Of a stretch of 64,000 nt of DNA, positions 21,334 through 29,357 are shown one piece after another; within the stretch, counting starts at the first letter, position 1; every line of letters starts with the position of its first letter. The notes beneath the pieces were generated by a model, which was not told the DNA's origin, did not search any database, and worked only from the letters and a program-made list of their open reading frames with translations. The position numbers and the translations under genes are program-made. This stretch comes from Arachnia rubra (GTDB taxonomy: Bacteria; Actinomycetota; Actinomycetes; Propionibacteriales; Propionibacteriaceae). Location: NCBI RefSeq assembly GCF_019973735.1, contig NZ_AP024463.1, forward strand, positions 1 to 64,000, written 5' to 3'.

Positions 21334-23007
21334 GACGGACCGGAACACGTCGAGGAACCGGGAGGCCCACTCTTGGCGTCTCTTGTGGGAGCTGATGGCT
21401 TTCTCGTATTTGTCGGCCGCAACCCTGGCGGTGTGCTCGATCTTGTCGCCCAGGGCACGTTTGCTGGCCTCGATGGCCAGACGCTGGTTTTTGACATCCT
21501 GCAGGAGGAAGTACCCGGTTGCCGCCGTTCCCAATCCGGCGATGATGAGCAGCAGCGCCAGCGCTGAGCGCGATGTGACCAGAATCACGACCGCCAGGAG
21601 GCACAGTCCCACCCCAGCCCACATGACCCCGTTGCCGCGCACAGCCAGGCCGTGGGGGTCCTGCGCCTCGTAGCGGCGCATCAGGGCGTGCACCTTGGAG
21701 CGGTCGTGCACGCCGTTGGGGTCCACGGTGAGGTCGCCATAGCCAAGGACCTGCTCGCGCGGCATCGCGGGACGCTGCTCCGCCAGGAAGTCCTGGGCCA
21801 TGGGCACGAAGACCTCACCGAACAGCACCCAGAGCCGACGACGGTCCTGCCGGCTGACCTGGTCATCGAGGGCGCTCTGGCGCAGCACATCGAGTACCGC
21901 ATGACGTTTCTCAGGCACCTCATCAGGGACCTCGCTGGCGCCTAGGGGGTTGTTGAACTGCTCCTCCAGGACCTCCGCGCGGGCCAGCAGCGCGCGCTCG
22001 TCCTCGCTGCCATCGCGGATGCGTAGCTGCAGCACCTGGATGAGCAGAGCCTGGCCGACCTCCTCGGCATCCGGCTCAGCCGTCTCCCCGGACTCCCCGG
22101 GAAGGCTGCTCGTCGCCGGGGCTGCCTCCTCAGGCTCGATCACCGGCGCAGCGGGGATGGACGCAGGTCGCCTGGAGCTGTCCTGGCTGGGATCGGAATC
22201 CGGCATCGTGAAGTCGGGACGTCCCGGGGCATCCGGTGCCCGGCTGGTTTCCCCAGGGACCTCCTGCGGGTTGAGGTCCGCGAGTCTGCCGGTCACCCAG
22301 TCCAGGACGTCGCCCTCGTTATTGGTCCCGGCGTTGGTTTTCGCCCACTCCAGCCAGTCCGCGGCGTCGGGAAGCAAGGGCTGGAAGGTGGGCTGCAGCG
22401 TCGCTAGCGCCGCCGCCCCGAAGGCTCCGTGCAGCACTGCGCCCCAGACCAGCAGCTGCCACGTCGCCCACGTGCCGTCCTCGTCGGGGGCCAGGAGTCC
22501 TGGCAGTTTGGCGGCGACGGTGCTGCCCGCCCCCAGCGCGGCCTGGGCGATGGTGAGGAAAACGGGCGCAGCGCCGGGGTCGCGCTGGGAGGCGACGGCG
22601 GCGAGGTCCGGGTCGACGGAGCCGTCGGGACGCAGCGCGGCCATCGCCGGGGGCAGCCAGTACCCCTCGACGTCCGGACGCTGCGGGGGAGATTCGCCAT
22701 CGAGAAGCACCCCGAGATCCTGGAACGCGAAACGCCGCGCCTCGGCTTGCTGGGGGAAGGCCGCGAGCTGTGTGCGGATGCCATCGAGCTCCACGAACGC
22801 GACGAAGGCGTTGGTCAGCGCATTCAGCCTGGTTTCCAGTGAGCCGCGCATGTTCTTCAGGTCGGACCGGAGCTTGGAGGTCTCACGCCGCTGGCGTGCG
22901 CTGCTGACCGCCGTCACCTCGGCCTGTTGTTTCAGCTCTTTCACCTGCTTCTGCAGGCCCCGCACGGTGGCGTCGGCATGTTGCCAGAGCCAGAATGTCT
23001 CACTCAC
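21322..23007 (-). CDS. Coiled-coil protein with C-terminal membrane hairpin, unknown function
   Basis: About 561 residues from GTG 23007 (VSETFWLWQHADATVRG). I do not recognise the family. Residues about 15-65 form a coiled coil (LQKQVKELKQQAEV). A hydrophobic helical region follows at about 150-215, then an acidic Pro/Ser-rich linker. The C-terminal part has two adjacent membrane segments (GVMWAGVGLCLLAVVILV and ALALLLIIAGLGTAATGYF) before a basic tail. An open frame extends to 23172 but overlaps the divergent gene and lacks a ribosome-binding site, so the later start is preferred. The 3' end overlaps the flavodoxin gene by 12 bases on the other strand. Confidence 0.7.
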   Translation of the reverse strand: MSETFWLWQHADATVRGLQKQVKELKQQAEVTAVSSARQRRETSKLRSDLKNMRGSLETRLNALTNAFVAFVELDGIRTQLAAFPQQAEARRFAFQDLGVLLDGESPPQRPDVEGYWLPPAMAALRPDGSVDPDLAAVASQRDPGAAPVFLTIAQAALGAGSTVAAKLPGLLAPDEDGTWATWQLLVWGAVLHGAFGAAALATLQPTFQPLLPDAADWLEWAKTNAGTNNEGDVLDWVTGRLADLNPQEVPGETSRAPDAPGRPDFTMPDSDPSQDSSRRPASIPAAPVIEPEEAAPATSSLPGESGETAEPDAEEVGQALLIQVLQLRIRDGSEDERALLARAEVLEEQFNNPLGASEVPDEVPEKRHAVLDVLRQSALDDQVSRQDRRRLWVLFGEVFVPMAQDFLAEQRPAMPREQVLGYGDLTVDPNGVHDRSKVHALMRRYEAQDPHGLAVRGNGVMWAGVGLCLLAVVILVTSRSALALLLIIAGLGTAATGYFLLQDVKNQRLAIEASKRALGDKIEHTARVAADKYEKAISSHKRRQEWASRFLDVFRSVSAS

Positions 23008-23161
23008 CTTCGCAATACTGCTACCGCACGGGGTCACCCGCGGTCTCTGCCCGGTGCCCGGCACCGGGTGAGGGGATTCCCGCCACCGGGGCCAGCGGTC
23101 CCGCTCACAGCACGTGATGGGCGGCTTCACGCCGCCTCGCGGCGGCTGGCAGGATGGGGCC

Positions 23162-24178
23162 ATGTACCCCACCTATGTGCCTGACCCGGACCGCTACGAC
23201 GGTCGCATGCCCTACCGCCGCTGCGGCCGCTCAGGCCTGCTGCTGCCTGCCCTCTCGCTCGGCTTCTGGCAGAACTTCGGCGATGACAAGCCCCTTGGGG
23301 TGCAGCGCGAGATCGTCCGCCGCGCCTTCGACGCAGGCATCACGCACTTCGACCTGGCCAACAACTACGGCCCGCCCTACGGTCAAGCGGAGGTCAACTT
23401 CGGGACCATCCTCCGCCAGGACCTCGCCCCGTTCCGCGACGAGCTGGTGATCTCCACCAAAGCCGGCTACGAGATGTGGCCAGGACCCTACGGGCAGCGC
23501 GGTGGGTCGCGGAAGTACCTTCTCGCCTCCCTCGACCAGTCGCTGCGGCGCATGGGCCTGGACTACGTCGACATCTTCTACTCGCACTGCTTCGACCCGG
23601 ACACCCCCCTGGAGGAGACCGTCACGGCCCTCGACCACGCGGTCCGCTCCGGAAAGGCGCTCTACGTCGGGATCTCGTCCTACTCGGACGACGAGACGCG
23701 GCAAGCCGCTCGTATTGCCCGTGAGCTCGGCACTCCGCTGCTGATCCACCAGCCGCTGTACAACATGTTCAACCGCTGGATCGAACCCCGCCTGGTGGAG
23801 GCCTGCGAGTCCGAGGGCATGGGGATCATCTCCTTCACCGCCCTGGCGCAGGGGCTGCTCACCGACCGCTACCTGGACGGCATCCCCGGCGACTCGCGGG
23901 CCGCCCGGGGCGGGTCGCTGTCCCGGGAGACCTTGAGCGACGAGGTCCTCAGCCGCATCCGGGGCCTGAACGAGATCGCCCGGGAGCGCGGGCAGTCGCT
24001 GGCGCAGATGGCGCTCGCCTGGGTGCTGCGGGACCCGCGGGTCACGTCCACGCTGATCGGGGTCTCGTCGCTGAGACAGCTCGACACCAACCTCGGAGCC
24101 CTCGACAACCTGACATTCACCGACGACGAGCTGGCCGCCATCGACCAGTACGCCGCCGCTCCCGGAACCGAGCTCTGA
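23162..24178 (+). CDS. Aldo-keto reductase, YghZ/L-glyceraldehyde-3-phosphate reductase type
   Basis: 338 residues of the AKR14 type, similar throughout to E. coli YghZ: YRRCGRSGLLLPALSLGFW, ITHFDLANNYGPPYGQAE, ISTKAGYEMWPGPYG, GGSRKYLLASLDQSLRRMGL, YVDIFYSHCFD, YVGISSYSDD, and IHQPLYNMFNRWIEP. The catalytic tetrad is present (Asp and Tyr in DLANNYG, Lys in STKAG, His in YSHCF). It reduces aldehydes such as L-glyceraldehyde 3-phosphate with NADPH. ATG 23162 matches the family's start. It is a single gene. Confidence 0.93.
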   Translation: MYPTYVPDPDRYDGRMPYRRCGRSGLLLPALSLGFWQNFGDDKPLGVQREIVRRAFDAGITHFDLANNYGPPYGQAEVNFGTILRQDLAPFRDELVISTKAGYEMWPGPYGQRGGSRKYLLASLDQSLRRMGLDYVDIFYSHCFDPDTPLEETVTALDHAVRSGKALYVGISSYSDDETRQAARIARELGTPLLIHQPLYNMFNRWIEPRLVEACESEGMGIISFTALAQGLLTDRYLDGIPGDSRAARGGSLSRETLSDEVLSRIRGLNEIARERGQSLAQMALAWVLRDPRVTSTLIGVSSLRQLDTNLGALDNLTFTDDELAAIDQYAAAPGTEL

Positions 24179-24191
24179 CCACTGCAGGGGC

Positions 24192-25853
24192 TCACACCCG
24201 TAGGTCGCGTCTGGTGAACAACGGGAAGGACGCTGCCAGCAGGACTGCGGCGGCCGCCAGGAGGACCGCGATGCCGCCCCAGTCCGGGCCGTTCTCCAGG
24301 GGGTGGGAGGCGCCGTACCAGTGGAACGGGGAGATCTTGGCCCAGTCGGCCAGGTTGGGGTTCATGGGCAGGGTCACGTTGATGAAGTAGCCGACCAGGC
24401 CGACCCCGGTCGCCGTCCAGGCCGCGGCTGCTGGGGTTCCTACGGCGGCCACTGCCAGTGTCGCCGTCGCGCTGACGAACAGTCCCAGCGCCATCAGGTG
24501 CAGCGCGGCTCCCGCGATGTTCCCGGCCGGCAGGCTGACATCGCCCAGGAGCGTCCCGCCCCAGATGCCGAGCCCAGTCAGGATGGCGATGGCGGTCACG
24601 ACGATTGCCTGCGCCGTGATGGTGTAGGCCAGGACCCGCCACCTGGGTAGCCCGGCCGCCAGCAATAGGCCGAGGCATCCCGACCGCTCGTCGCTGCCCA
24701 GTGCCGTGGCGATGGCCGCGCCGGCCACGGTGACGGTGGCGGGTGCCATCAGGCTCATGGTCTCACCCCAGTAGAAACCGGCTGGGGAGGCCATGTCGGT
24801 GGCGCCCCACATCTGGAGGAGCGCGGATGGCATCGACTGGGACACCGTCACCAGCTGCGGCGCCATCTGGTCGTACACCGGGCCCATCGACACCCCCATG
24901 ACGGCGAACATCACCATACCCAGCACCAGCAGTAGGCCGGTGTGACGGGAGATCGCGAGCCCGGTGAGTCCGGGAGCCCGGACGGTGGTCGCCACGCGGT
25001 TGTCTGCCAGCCGCTGGGTGCCCGCCCGCTCCGGCGTCTGCCGCCTATGGGGCCAGGACAGGCGCAGTGGTGTGCTGCGCAGGTCGCGGACCATTACGCC
25101 GACGACCCCAGCCGCCAGCAGCGTCGCCGCCACCCCCAGCATCAGCGCCAGGTAGCCGCCGTCGAGGCCGTTCACCAGCACCACCGGTTTGCTGTACCAG
25201 TACCAGGGGATGAACTGAGCCAGGTCGCGGGTCTGCGACCACTGAGGCAGCAGGCTCGCGAGCAGCCAGCCGAAGCCCAGCACCACCGAGGCGACCCCGG
25301 TCGCCAGGCCCCGGCTCCCCGTCACACCCCCGACGGCGAATGCGACGGACCCGCACAGCAGCGCATTCGCACCCAGCGCGAGACAAAGCTCCCCGAGGTG
25401 GGCATTCCCGAGGGCGAGGTTGAAGGGCAGCGCCGCCACCTGGGCTGCGCCCCACAGTCCCAGCGACATGATGCCGGCGGTCGCCACCAGCACCCCGGCC
25501 TTGGCGATTCCGACCCCCAGCCGGGAGACAGGATGGCTGAGCAGCAGCGGCAGCGTGCGGTCCTGCTCCTCGCCCGCTATCACCTGTGCACCTACCGCGA
25601 CGGCGAATCCCGCCGCCGTGATCGCGCCCAGGAAACCGAGCATCTGCGCATAGGCCATCACGGACGTCGCGGCGCCGGCCGGTATCCCGGCGAGGCTCAG
25701 CATCGCGGGCGGCAGCGAGTCGTAGATGTTGGAGTCCATCGAGTCCACCACCTCGATCCCCATCAGCAGGAAGGCGAGGATCGTCACGGCGATGATGGCG
25801 ATGACCTTCCAGCGCGAGCCGAGCCCGCGTTCCAGGACGATGAGTGCGTTCAT
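24192..25853 (-). CDS. ABC-2 type exporter permease
   Basis: 553 residues with about twelve hydrophobic helices arranged as two similar halves, each beginning with a membrane segment followed by a long extracellular loop. GEEQDRTLPLLLSHPVSR and GSDERSGCLGLLLAAGLPR are the cytoplasmic contact segments typical of ABC-2 permeases acting with an ATPase. The start overlaps the ATPase stop (ATGA), and the two form an exporter with the TetR gene in front. The substrate is unknown, though this layout is common for drug or peptide efflux. Confidence 0.88.
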   Translation of the reverse strand: MNALIVLERGLGSRWKVIAIIAVTILAFLLMGIEVVDSMDSNIYDSLPPAMLSLAGIPAGAATSVMAYAQMLGFLGAITAAGFAVAVGAQVIAGEEQDRTLPLLLSHPVSRLGVGIAKAGVLVATAGIMSLGLWGAAQVAALPFNLALGNAHLGELCLALGANALLCGSVAFAVGGVTGSRGLATGVASVVLGFGWLLASLLPQWSQTRDLAQFIPWYWYSKPVVLVNGLDGGYLALMLGVAATLLAAGVVGVMVRDLRSTPLRLSWPHRRQTPERAGTQRLADNRVATTVRAPGLTGLAISRHTGLLLVLGMVMFAVMGVSMGPVYDQMAPQLVTVSQSMPSALLQMWGATDMASPAGFYWGETMSLMAPATVTVAGAAIATALGSDERSGCLGLLLAAGLPRWRVLAYTITAQAIVVTAIAILTGLGIWGGTLLGDVSLPAGNIAGAALHLMALGLFVSATATLAVAAVGTPAAAAWTATGVGLVGYFINVTLPMNPNLADWAKISPFHWYGASHPLENGPDWGGIAVLLAAAAVLLAASFPLFTRRDLRV

Positions 25854-26734
25854 GCCTGCTCCTCATAGAAGGCTAGGAAGATTTCCTCAAGGTCGGCGTC
25901 ACGGGAGGCCAGGTCGACGATGCCGTACGTGGCTGTGACGGCGTGCAGCAGCGATCCCAGTTCCCCGTCGAAGGCCAGCTGCGCCGTGTTCTCGTGCACA
26001 GTGACGTCGTGGGCTCCGGGGATGCCGGTGAAGTCGTGTGGTTCGGCGTCGCGGTCCAGGACCAGCTCCACGCGGCGCATGGCCCGCAGGTCGGCGACGT
26101 TCTCGATGGCGACGAGCTGGCCGCGGCGGATGATGCCGACCCGGTCCGCGACGCGCTGCACCTCCGAGAGGGTGTGGGAGGACAGGAACACCGTGCGGCC
26201 CTCGGCCGCCGTCTCGCGCAGCATCTGGTGGAACTCGTGCTGGACGAGGGGGTCCAGGCCGGTGTTGGGCTCGTCCATGATCAGCAGCTCGGGCTGGTGC
26301 ATCAGGGCGGCCATCAGCCCGATCTTCTGCCGGTTGCCCGACGACAGCTCCCCGACTCTCTTGCTCAGGTTCGCGTCGAGACGCTCGCGCAGCTGGTTCA
26401 CGTAGGGCCAGTCGACGCCGCCGTGCAGGCGTCCGAAGAACCGCAGCGTCTGCGCGCCGGTCAGCTTCGGGTAGAGGGCCAGGTCGCTGGGCAGATAGCC
26501 GAGGCGGCGGTGGATGGCGACGGCGTCGCGGCGCGAGTCGAGGCCGAAGATGTGGGCGGTGCCTAGGGTGGCGCGGATCTCGTCGAGCAGGATCCGGATG
26601 GTGGTGGACTTGCCTGCGCCGTTGGGTCCGAGGAAGCCGAAGACCTCACCCGTGCCGACCTCCAGGTCGATGCCCTTCAGGGCCGTGAAGCTGCCGTAGC
26701 GTTTCGTGAGCTCGTGGGTGCGGATCGCGCTCAT
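25850..26734 (-). CDS. ABC transporter ATP-binding protein
   Basis: 294 residues. Walker A GPNGAGKST, Q-loop, signature LSSGNRQKIGLMAAL, Walker B LLIMDEPNTGLDPLV, and the H-loop in FLSSHTLSEV. The C-terminal extension of about 80 residues is typical of exporter ATPases of the CcmA/DrrA group. It energises the permease encoded next, with overlapping stop and start on both sides. Confidence 0.93.
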   Translation of the reverse strand: MSAIRTHELTKRYGSFTALKGIDLEVGTGEVFGFLGPNGAGKSTTIRILLDEIRATLGTAHIFGLDSRRDAVAIHRRLGYLPSDLALYPKLTGAQTLRFFGRLHGGVDWPYVNQLRERLDANLSKRVGELSSGNRQKIGLMAALMHQPELLIMDEPNTGLDPLVQHEFHQMLRETAAEGRTVFLSSHTLSEVQRVADRVGIIRRGQLVAIENVADLRAMRRVELVLDRDAEPHDFTGIPGAHDVTVHENTAQLAFDGELGSLLHAVTATYGIVDLASRDADLEEIFLAFYEEQA

Positions 26735-27348
26735 TTCTCCTCCAGCTGGGTTTCCATCTGCTCTGCCAGGCTGGGCGAGAAGAGGCTTGAGAAGAGTGTG
26801 AGCTGGGCCTGCACGTAGGCGCTGACACCGGGTTCGGCGGCCAAGTCCTTGGCGGTGATGTCGATGCCGAGGAGGCGTTTCATGTGGCTGCTGAGCACCA
26901 TCGAGCCAAGCGCGTAGATGGTCAGCATCCGCGCCGCGACGCCGACGTCGGGGATGGGGTTGAGCAGGCCGGCGTCGATGGCCCGCTGCATGTATCCGGT
27001 GGCGTCTTCAGCCATCTGGTCGACGAGAGCGTCGATGGTGGGACTGGGATCGGTGAGGCGATGCGCGAGGTAGCCGAGGATCTGGGCCTGGCCGGTCTCC
27101 CGTAGCGAGGACAGCACGTCGGGTATGGGGCCGCGGATGGCGTCGTTCTTAGCGTCGCGGACGAGGGAGGCGACGTGGTCGTCGCAGCTCAGGAGCATTC
27201 CCTCCATCGTCCCGAAGTGGTGCCGGATCAACCCGATGGAGACATCTGCTCTAGCCGCGACGGTTCTGGCAGAGGGTTTATGGCCCTCCGCGACGAGTGC
27301 GATGGTGGCGTCCCGAAGACGCGCCCGGCTGGTTAAGTCAGTAGTCAT
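26731..27348 (-). CDS. TetR family transcriptional regulator
   Basis: 205 residues. The N-terminal helix-turn-helix is RARLRDATIALVAEGHKPS followed by ARTVAARADVSIGLIRHHFG, the TetR signature. The ligand domain is alpha-helical. Its stop overlaps the ATPase start, so regulator and exporter are one operon, and it probably represses itself through the two ATAC/GTAT sites directly upstream. It is a likely sensor of the exporter's substrate. Confidence 0.92.
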   Translation of the reverse strand: MTTDLTSRARLRDATIALVAEGHKPSARTVAARADVSIGLIRHHFGTMEGMLLSCDDHVASLVRDAKNDAIRGPIPDVLSSLRETGQAQILGYLAHRLTDPSPTIDALVDQMAEDATGYMQRAIDAGLLNPIPDVGVAARMLTIYALGSMVLSSHMKRLLGIDITAKDLAAEPGVSAYVQAQLTLFSSLFSPSLAEQMETQLEEK

Positions 27349-27349
27349 G

Positions 27350-27381
27350 ATACGAGTGTATAAGAAATTATATGAATGTAT
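27350..27381. promoter_or_regulatory. Candidate TetR operator: two ATAC...GTAT sites
   Basis: ATACGAGTGTAT at 27350-27361 and ATATGAATGTAT at 27370-27381 are two 12-base dyads with a 20-base period, starting 2 bases upstream of the regulator start. Both differ in only a few positions, and they sit in an AT-rich patch of a GC-rich genome. Two-turn spacing suits binding of two dimers on one DNA face. Confidence 0.6.
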
Positions 27382-27449
27382 AGGGAGATGTGTGGCGAAC
27401 TCGTGGTCTACGGGTTATGAGAGCGCTTTCAATCATCATAGGCCGCGTA

Positions 27450-28106
27450 TCAGCTGTGCGGGTCAAAACCGTTGCGATACGCCCAGACCACCGTCTGCAC
27501 CCGGTCCCGGGCGCCGATCTTCGTCATCAGCCGGGTCAGGTGGGACTTGACGGTGCTGGTCTCGACGACCAGCTGGGCGGCGATCTCCGCGTTGGACATG
27601 CCCTGTGCGAGGAGCTGCACGATCTCGCGTTCCCGGACGGTGAGCTGGGCCGCTTCCTGGGTGACGGGCTCGGGGGCGCGGCGGCGGGCGAACTCGGCGA
27701 TCACCCGGCGCGTGACGCTCTGATCCACCAGGCCATAGCCGGCGGCCAGGCGGCGTACCGCGCGGACCAGCTCGTCGGGGTCGCAGTCCTTGAGGATGAA
27801 CCCGTCGGCCCCGGCCTCCAGGGCTCCGAACACGTCGGAGTCCAGGTTGAAGGTGGTCACCACCAGCACCGCGGGCACCCCGTCCCGGCGGTTGGCGACG
27901 ATCTCCTGGGTGGCGGTCAGGCCGTCACCGGACGGCATCCGCAGGTCCATGCACACCACGTCGGGCTGCTCCCGGGCCACCACCGCGATGGCCTCGCGGC
28001 CGCCGGACGCCTGGCCGACCACTGTGATGTCGTCGTGTTGTTCCAGCAGGACGGTGAAGCCGGTGCGGACCACCGCCTGGTCGTCGACGAGCACTACCTT
28101 GATCAT
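27450..28106 (-). CDS. LuxR/NarL family response regulator
   Basis: 218 residues. Receiver domain with acidic pocket D8-D9 and phospho-acceptor D54 (CMDLRMPSGDG). The NarL-type helix-turn-helix (LTVREREIVQLLAQGMSNAE, then TVKSHLTRLMTKIGARDRVQ) is at about 150-210. Partner kinase is encoded directly upstream with a 4-base overlap. It activates or represses unknown targets when phosphorylated. Confidence 0.95.
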   Translation of the reverse strand: MIKVVLVDDQAVVRTGFTVLLEQHDDITVVGQASGGREAIAVVAREQPDVVCMDLRMPSGDGLTATQEIVANRRDGVPAVLVVTTFNLDSDVFGALEAGADGFILKDCDPDELVRAVRRLAAGYGLVDQSVTRRVIAEFARRRAPEPVTQEAAQLTVREREIVQLLAQGMSNAEIAAQLVVETSTVKSHLTRLMTKIGARDRVQTVVWAYRNGFDPHS

Positions 28107-29335
28107 GCTTCTCCTCGTGTCATCGCGGGCATCGGCAGGTCGAGGCAGACCCGCCAGCCGCCCTCCGTGGTGGGTCCGGCGTCGAACCGGGCTCCGATCA
28201 GGGTGGCACGCTCCCGCATCGCCGCCAACCCGGTGCCGCTGAACTGGGTGTTGGTGTGGGCCGGTGTGGTCAGGGCCCGTCGCGGTGCCGGGCTGTTGAC
28301 GATCTCAAGTCGCGGATAGTCGCCGATGGTGATCACCTCGATCTGCACCGCCGACCCGGGGGCGTGCTGGAGCGCGTTGCTCAGCGCCTGCTGGGCTACC
28401 CGGTACACGGTGGCGTCGACGACCGGAGCCAGCCTGGGCAGCGTCAGCGGCTGCAGCAGCTCGACCTGCACGCCCAGCTCCCGGGTGGACTCGACGAGTG
28501 CGGGCAGGTCGTTCAGGCCGGCGACGGGGCTGGTGTCCTCGTCCTCGCGCAGCATCCCCACCACCGACCGCAGTCCTTCGAGGGTCTCCTTGCTCTGCGA
28601 CCGCAGCTGGGCCGCGGCCTCCTTGGCGGCGGCGGGTTCCTTGTCGATGAGCACGCCGACGGCGGAGGCCTGGACGACGATCCCGGCCAGGTGGTGGGCG
28701 GCGACGTCGTGCAGCTCCCGGGCGATCCGGCGTCGCTCCTGGATCAGGGCCAGCTCCAGCTGCTGTTCGTGCTCCCGCCGGGTGTGCTTCAGCACCAGCA
28801 GCCGGTTCTGGGCCCGGGTGGCGACCACAATCCCGCCCACCAGCGGCAGCAGGGAGTTCATGAAGACAGTAACTGCCGCTTTCAGCAGCGACGTCCAGAT
28901 GTCCTGACCTAGCGTTGAGAGCTTCAGGGTCCAGGCCGCCGTCAGCACGATGGCGGCTGTCGAGACTAGCACCAGCGCCCGGGAGAGCTGGAGCCGGGTG
29001 CCTATCCGGTAGCAGATGAGAGCCAGTGGTATCCCTGTCATGGCAAGGTCTCCTGGGGACACTGCCCAGAGCATGAGCACAAGGGCGACCACCAGTACCA
29101 GGCACAGCACCGGCCGGGCATTCCACAGCACGAGCGCGAGTCCCTGCAGCGCAAGCAGGAGCGTGATCAGCTGCAACTGCTCCTGGCTGAACCTGAGCCA
29201 GGTCTCAGGTACGACCAGCACTGATAAGAGCACGAGCAGCACCGAGCCGGCGGCGACCGCGACCGCCAGCAGTACGTCGGCTTTCCGGACCGGTCCCCCC
29301 GGGACGGAGGGACCGGTCACGTCGGAGATTCTCAT
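28103..29335 (-). CDS. Sensor histidine kinase (HisKA_3 family)
   Basis: About 410 residues from ATG 29335, which has GAGAAG upstream. Order: a set of about six membrane helices (roughly 20-165), a coiled linker, the dimerisation helix with phospho-acceptor His (RRRIARELHDVAAHHLAGI), and a C-terminal HATPase_c domain (QQALSNALQHAPGS, GTGLAAMRERATLIGA). No large extracellular domain is present, so it probably senses a membrane or envelope signal. It lies 22 bases after the serine-hydrolase lipoprotein gene and is likely co-transcribed with it. Confidence 0.9.
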   Translation of the reverse strand: MRISDVTGPSVPGGPVRKADVLLAVAVAAGSVLLVLLSVLVVPETWLRFSQEQLQLITLLLALQGLALVLWNARPVLCLVLVVALVLMLWAVSPGDLAMTGIPLALICYRIGTRLQLSRALVLVSTAAIVLTAAWTLKLSTLGQDIWTSLLKAAVTVFMNSLLPLVGGIVVATRAQNRLLVLKHTRREHEQQLELALIQERRRIARELHDVAAHHLAGIVVQASAVGVLIDKEPAAAKEAAAQLRSQSKETLEGLRSVVGMLREDEDTSPVAGLNDLPALVESTRELGVQVELLQPLTLPRLAPVVDATVYRVAQQALSNALQHAPGSAVQIEVITIGDYPRLEIVNSPAPRRALTTPAHTNTQFSGTGLAAMRERATLIGARFDAGPTTEGGWRVCLDLPMPAMTRGEA

Positions 29336-29357
29336 ACCGGGTATCTTCTCGCAGCCC

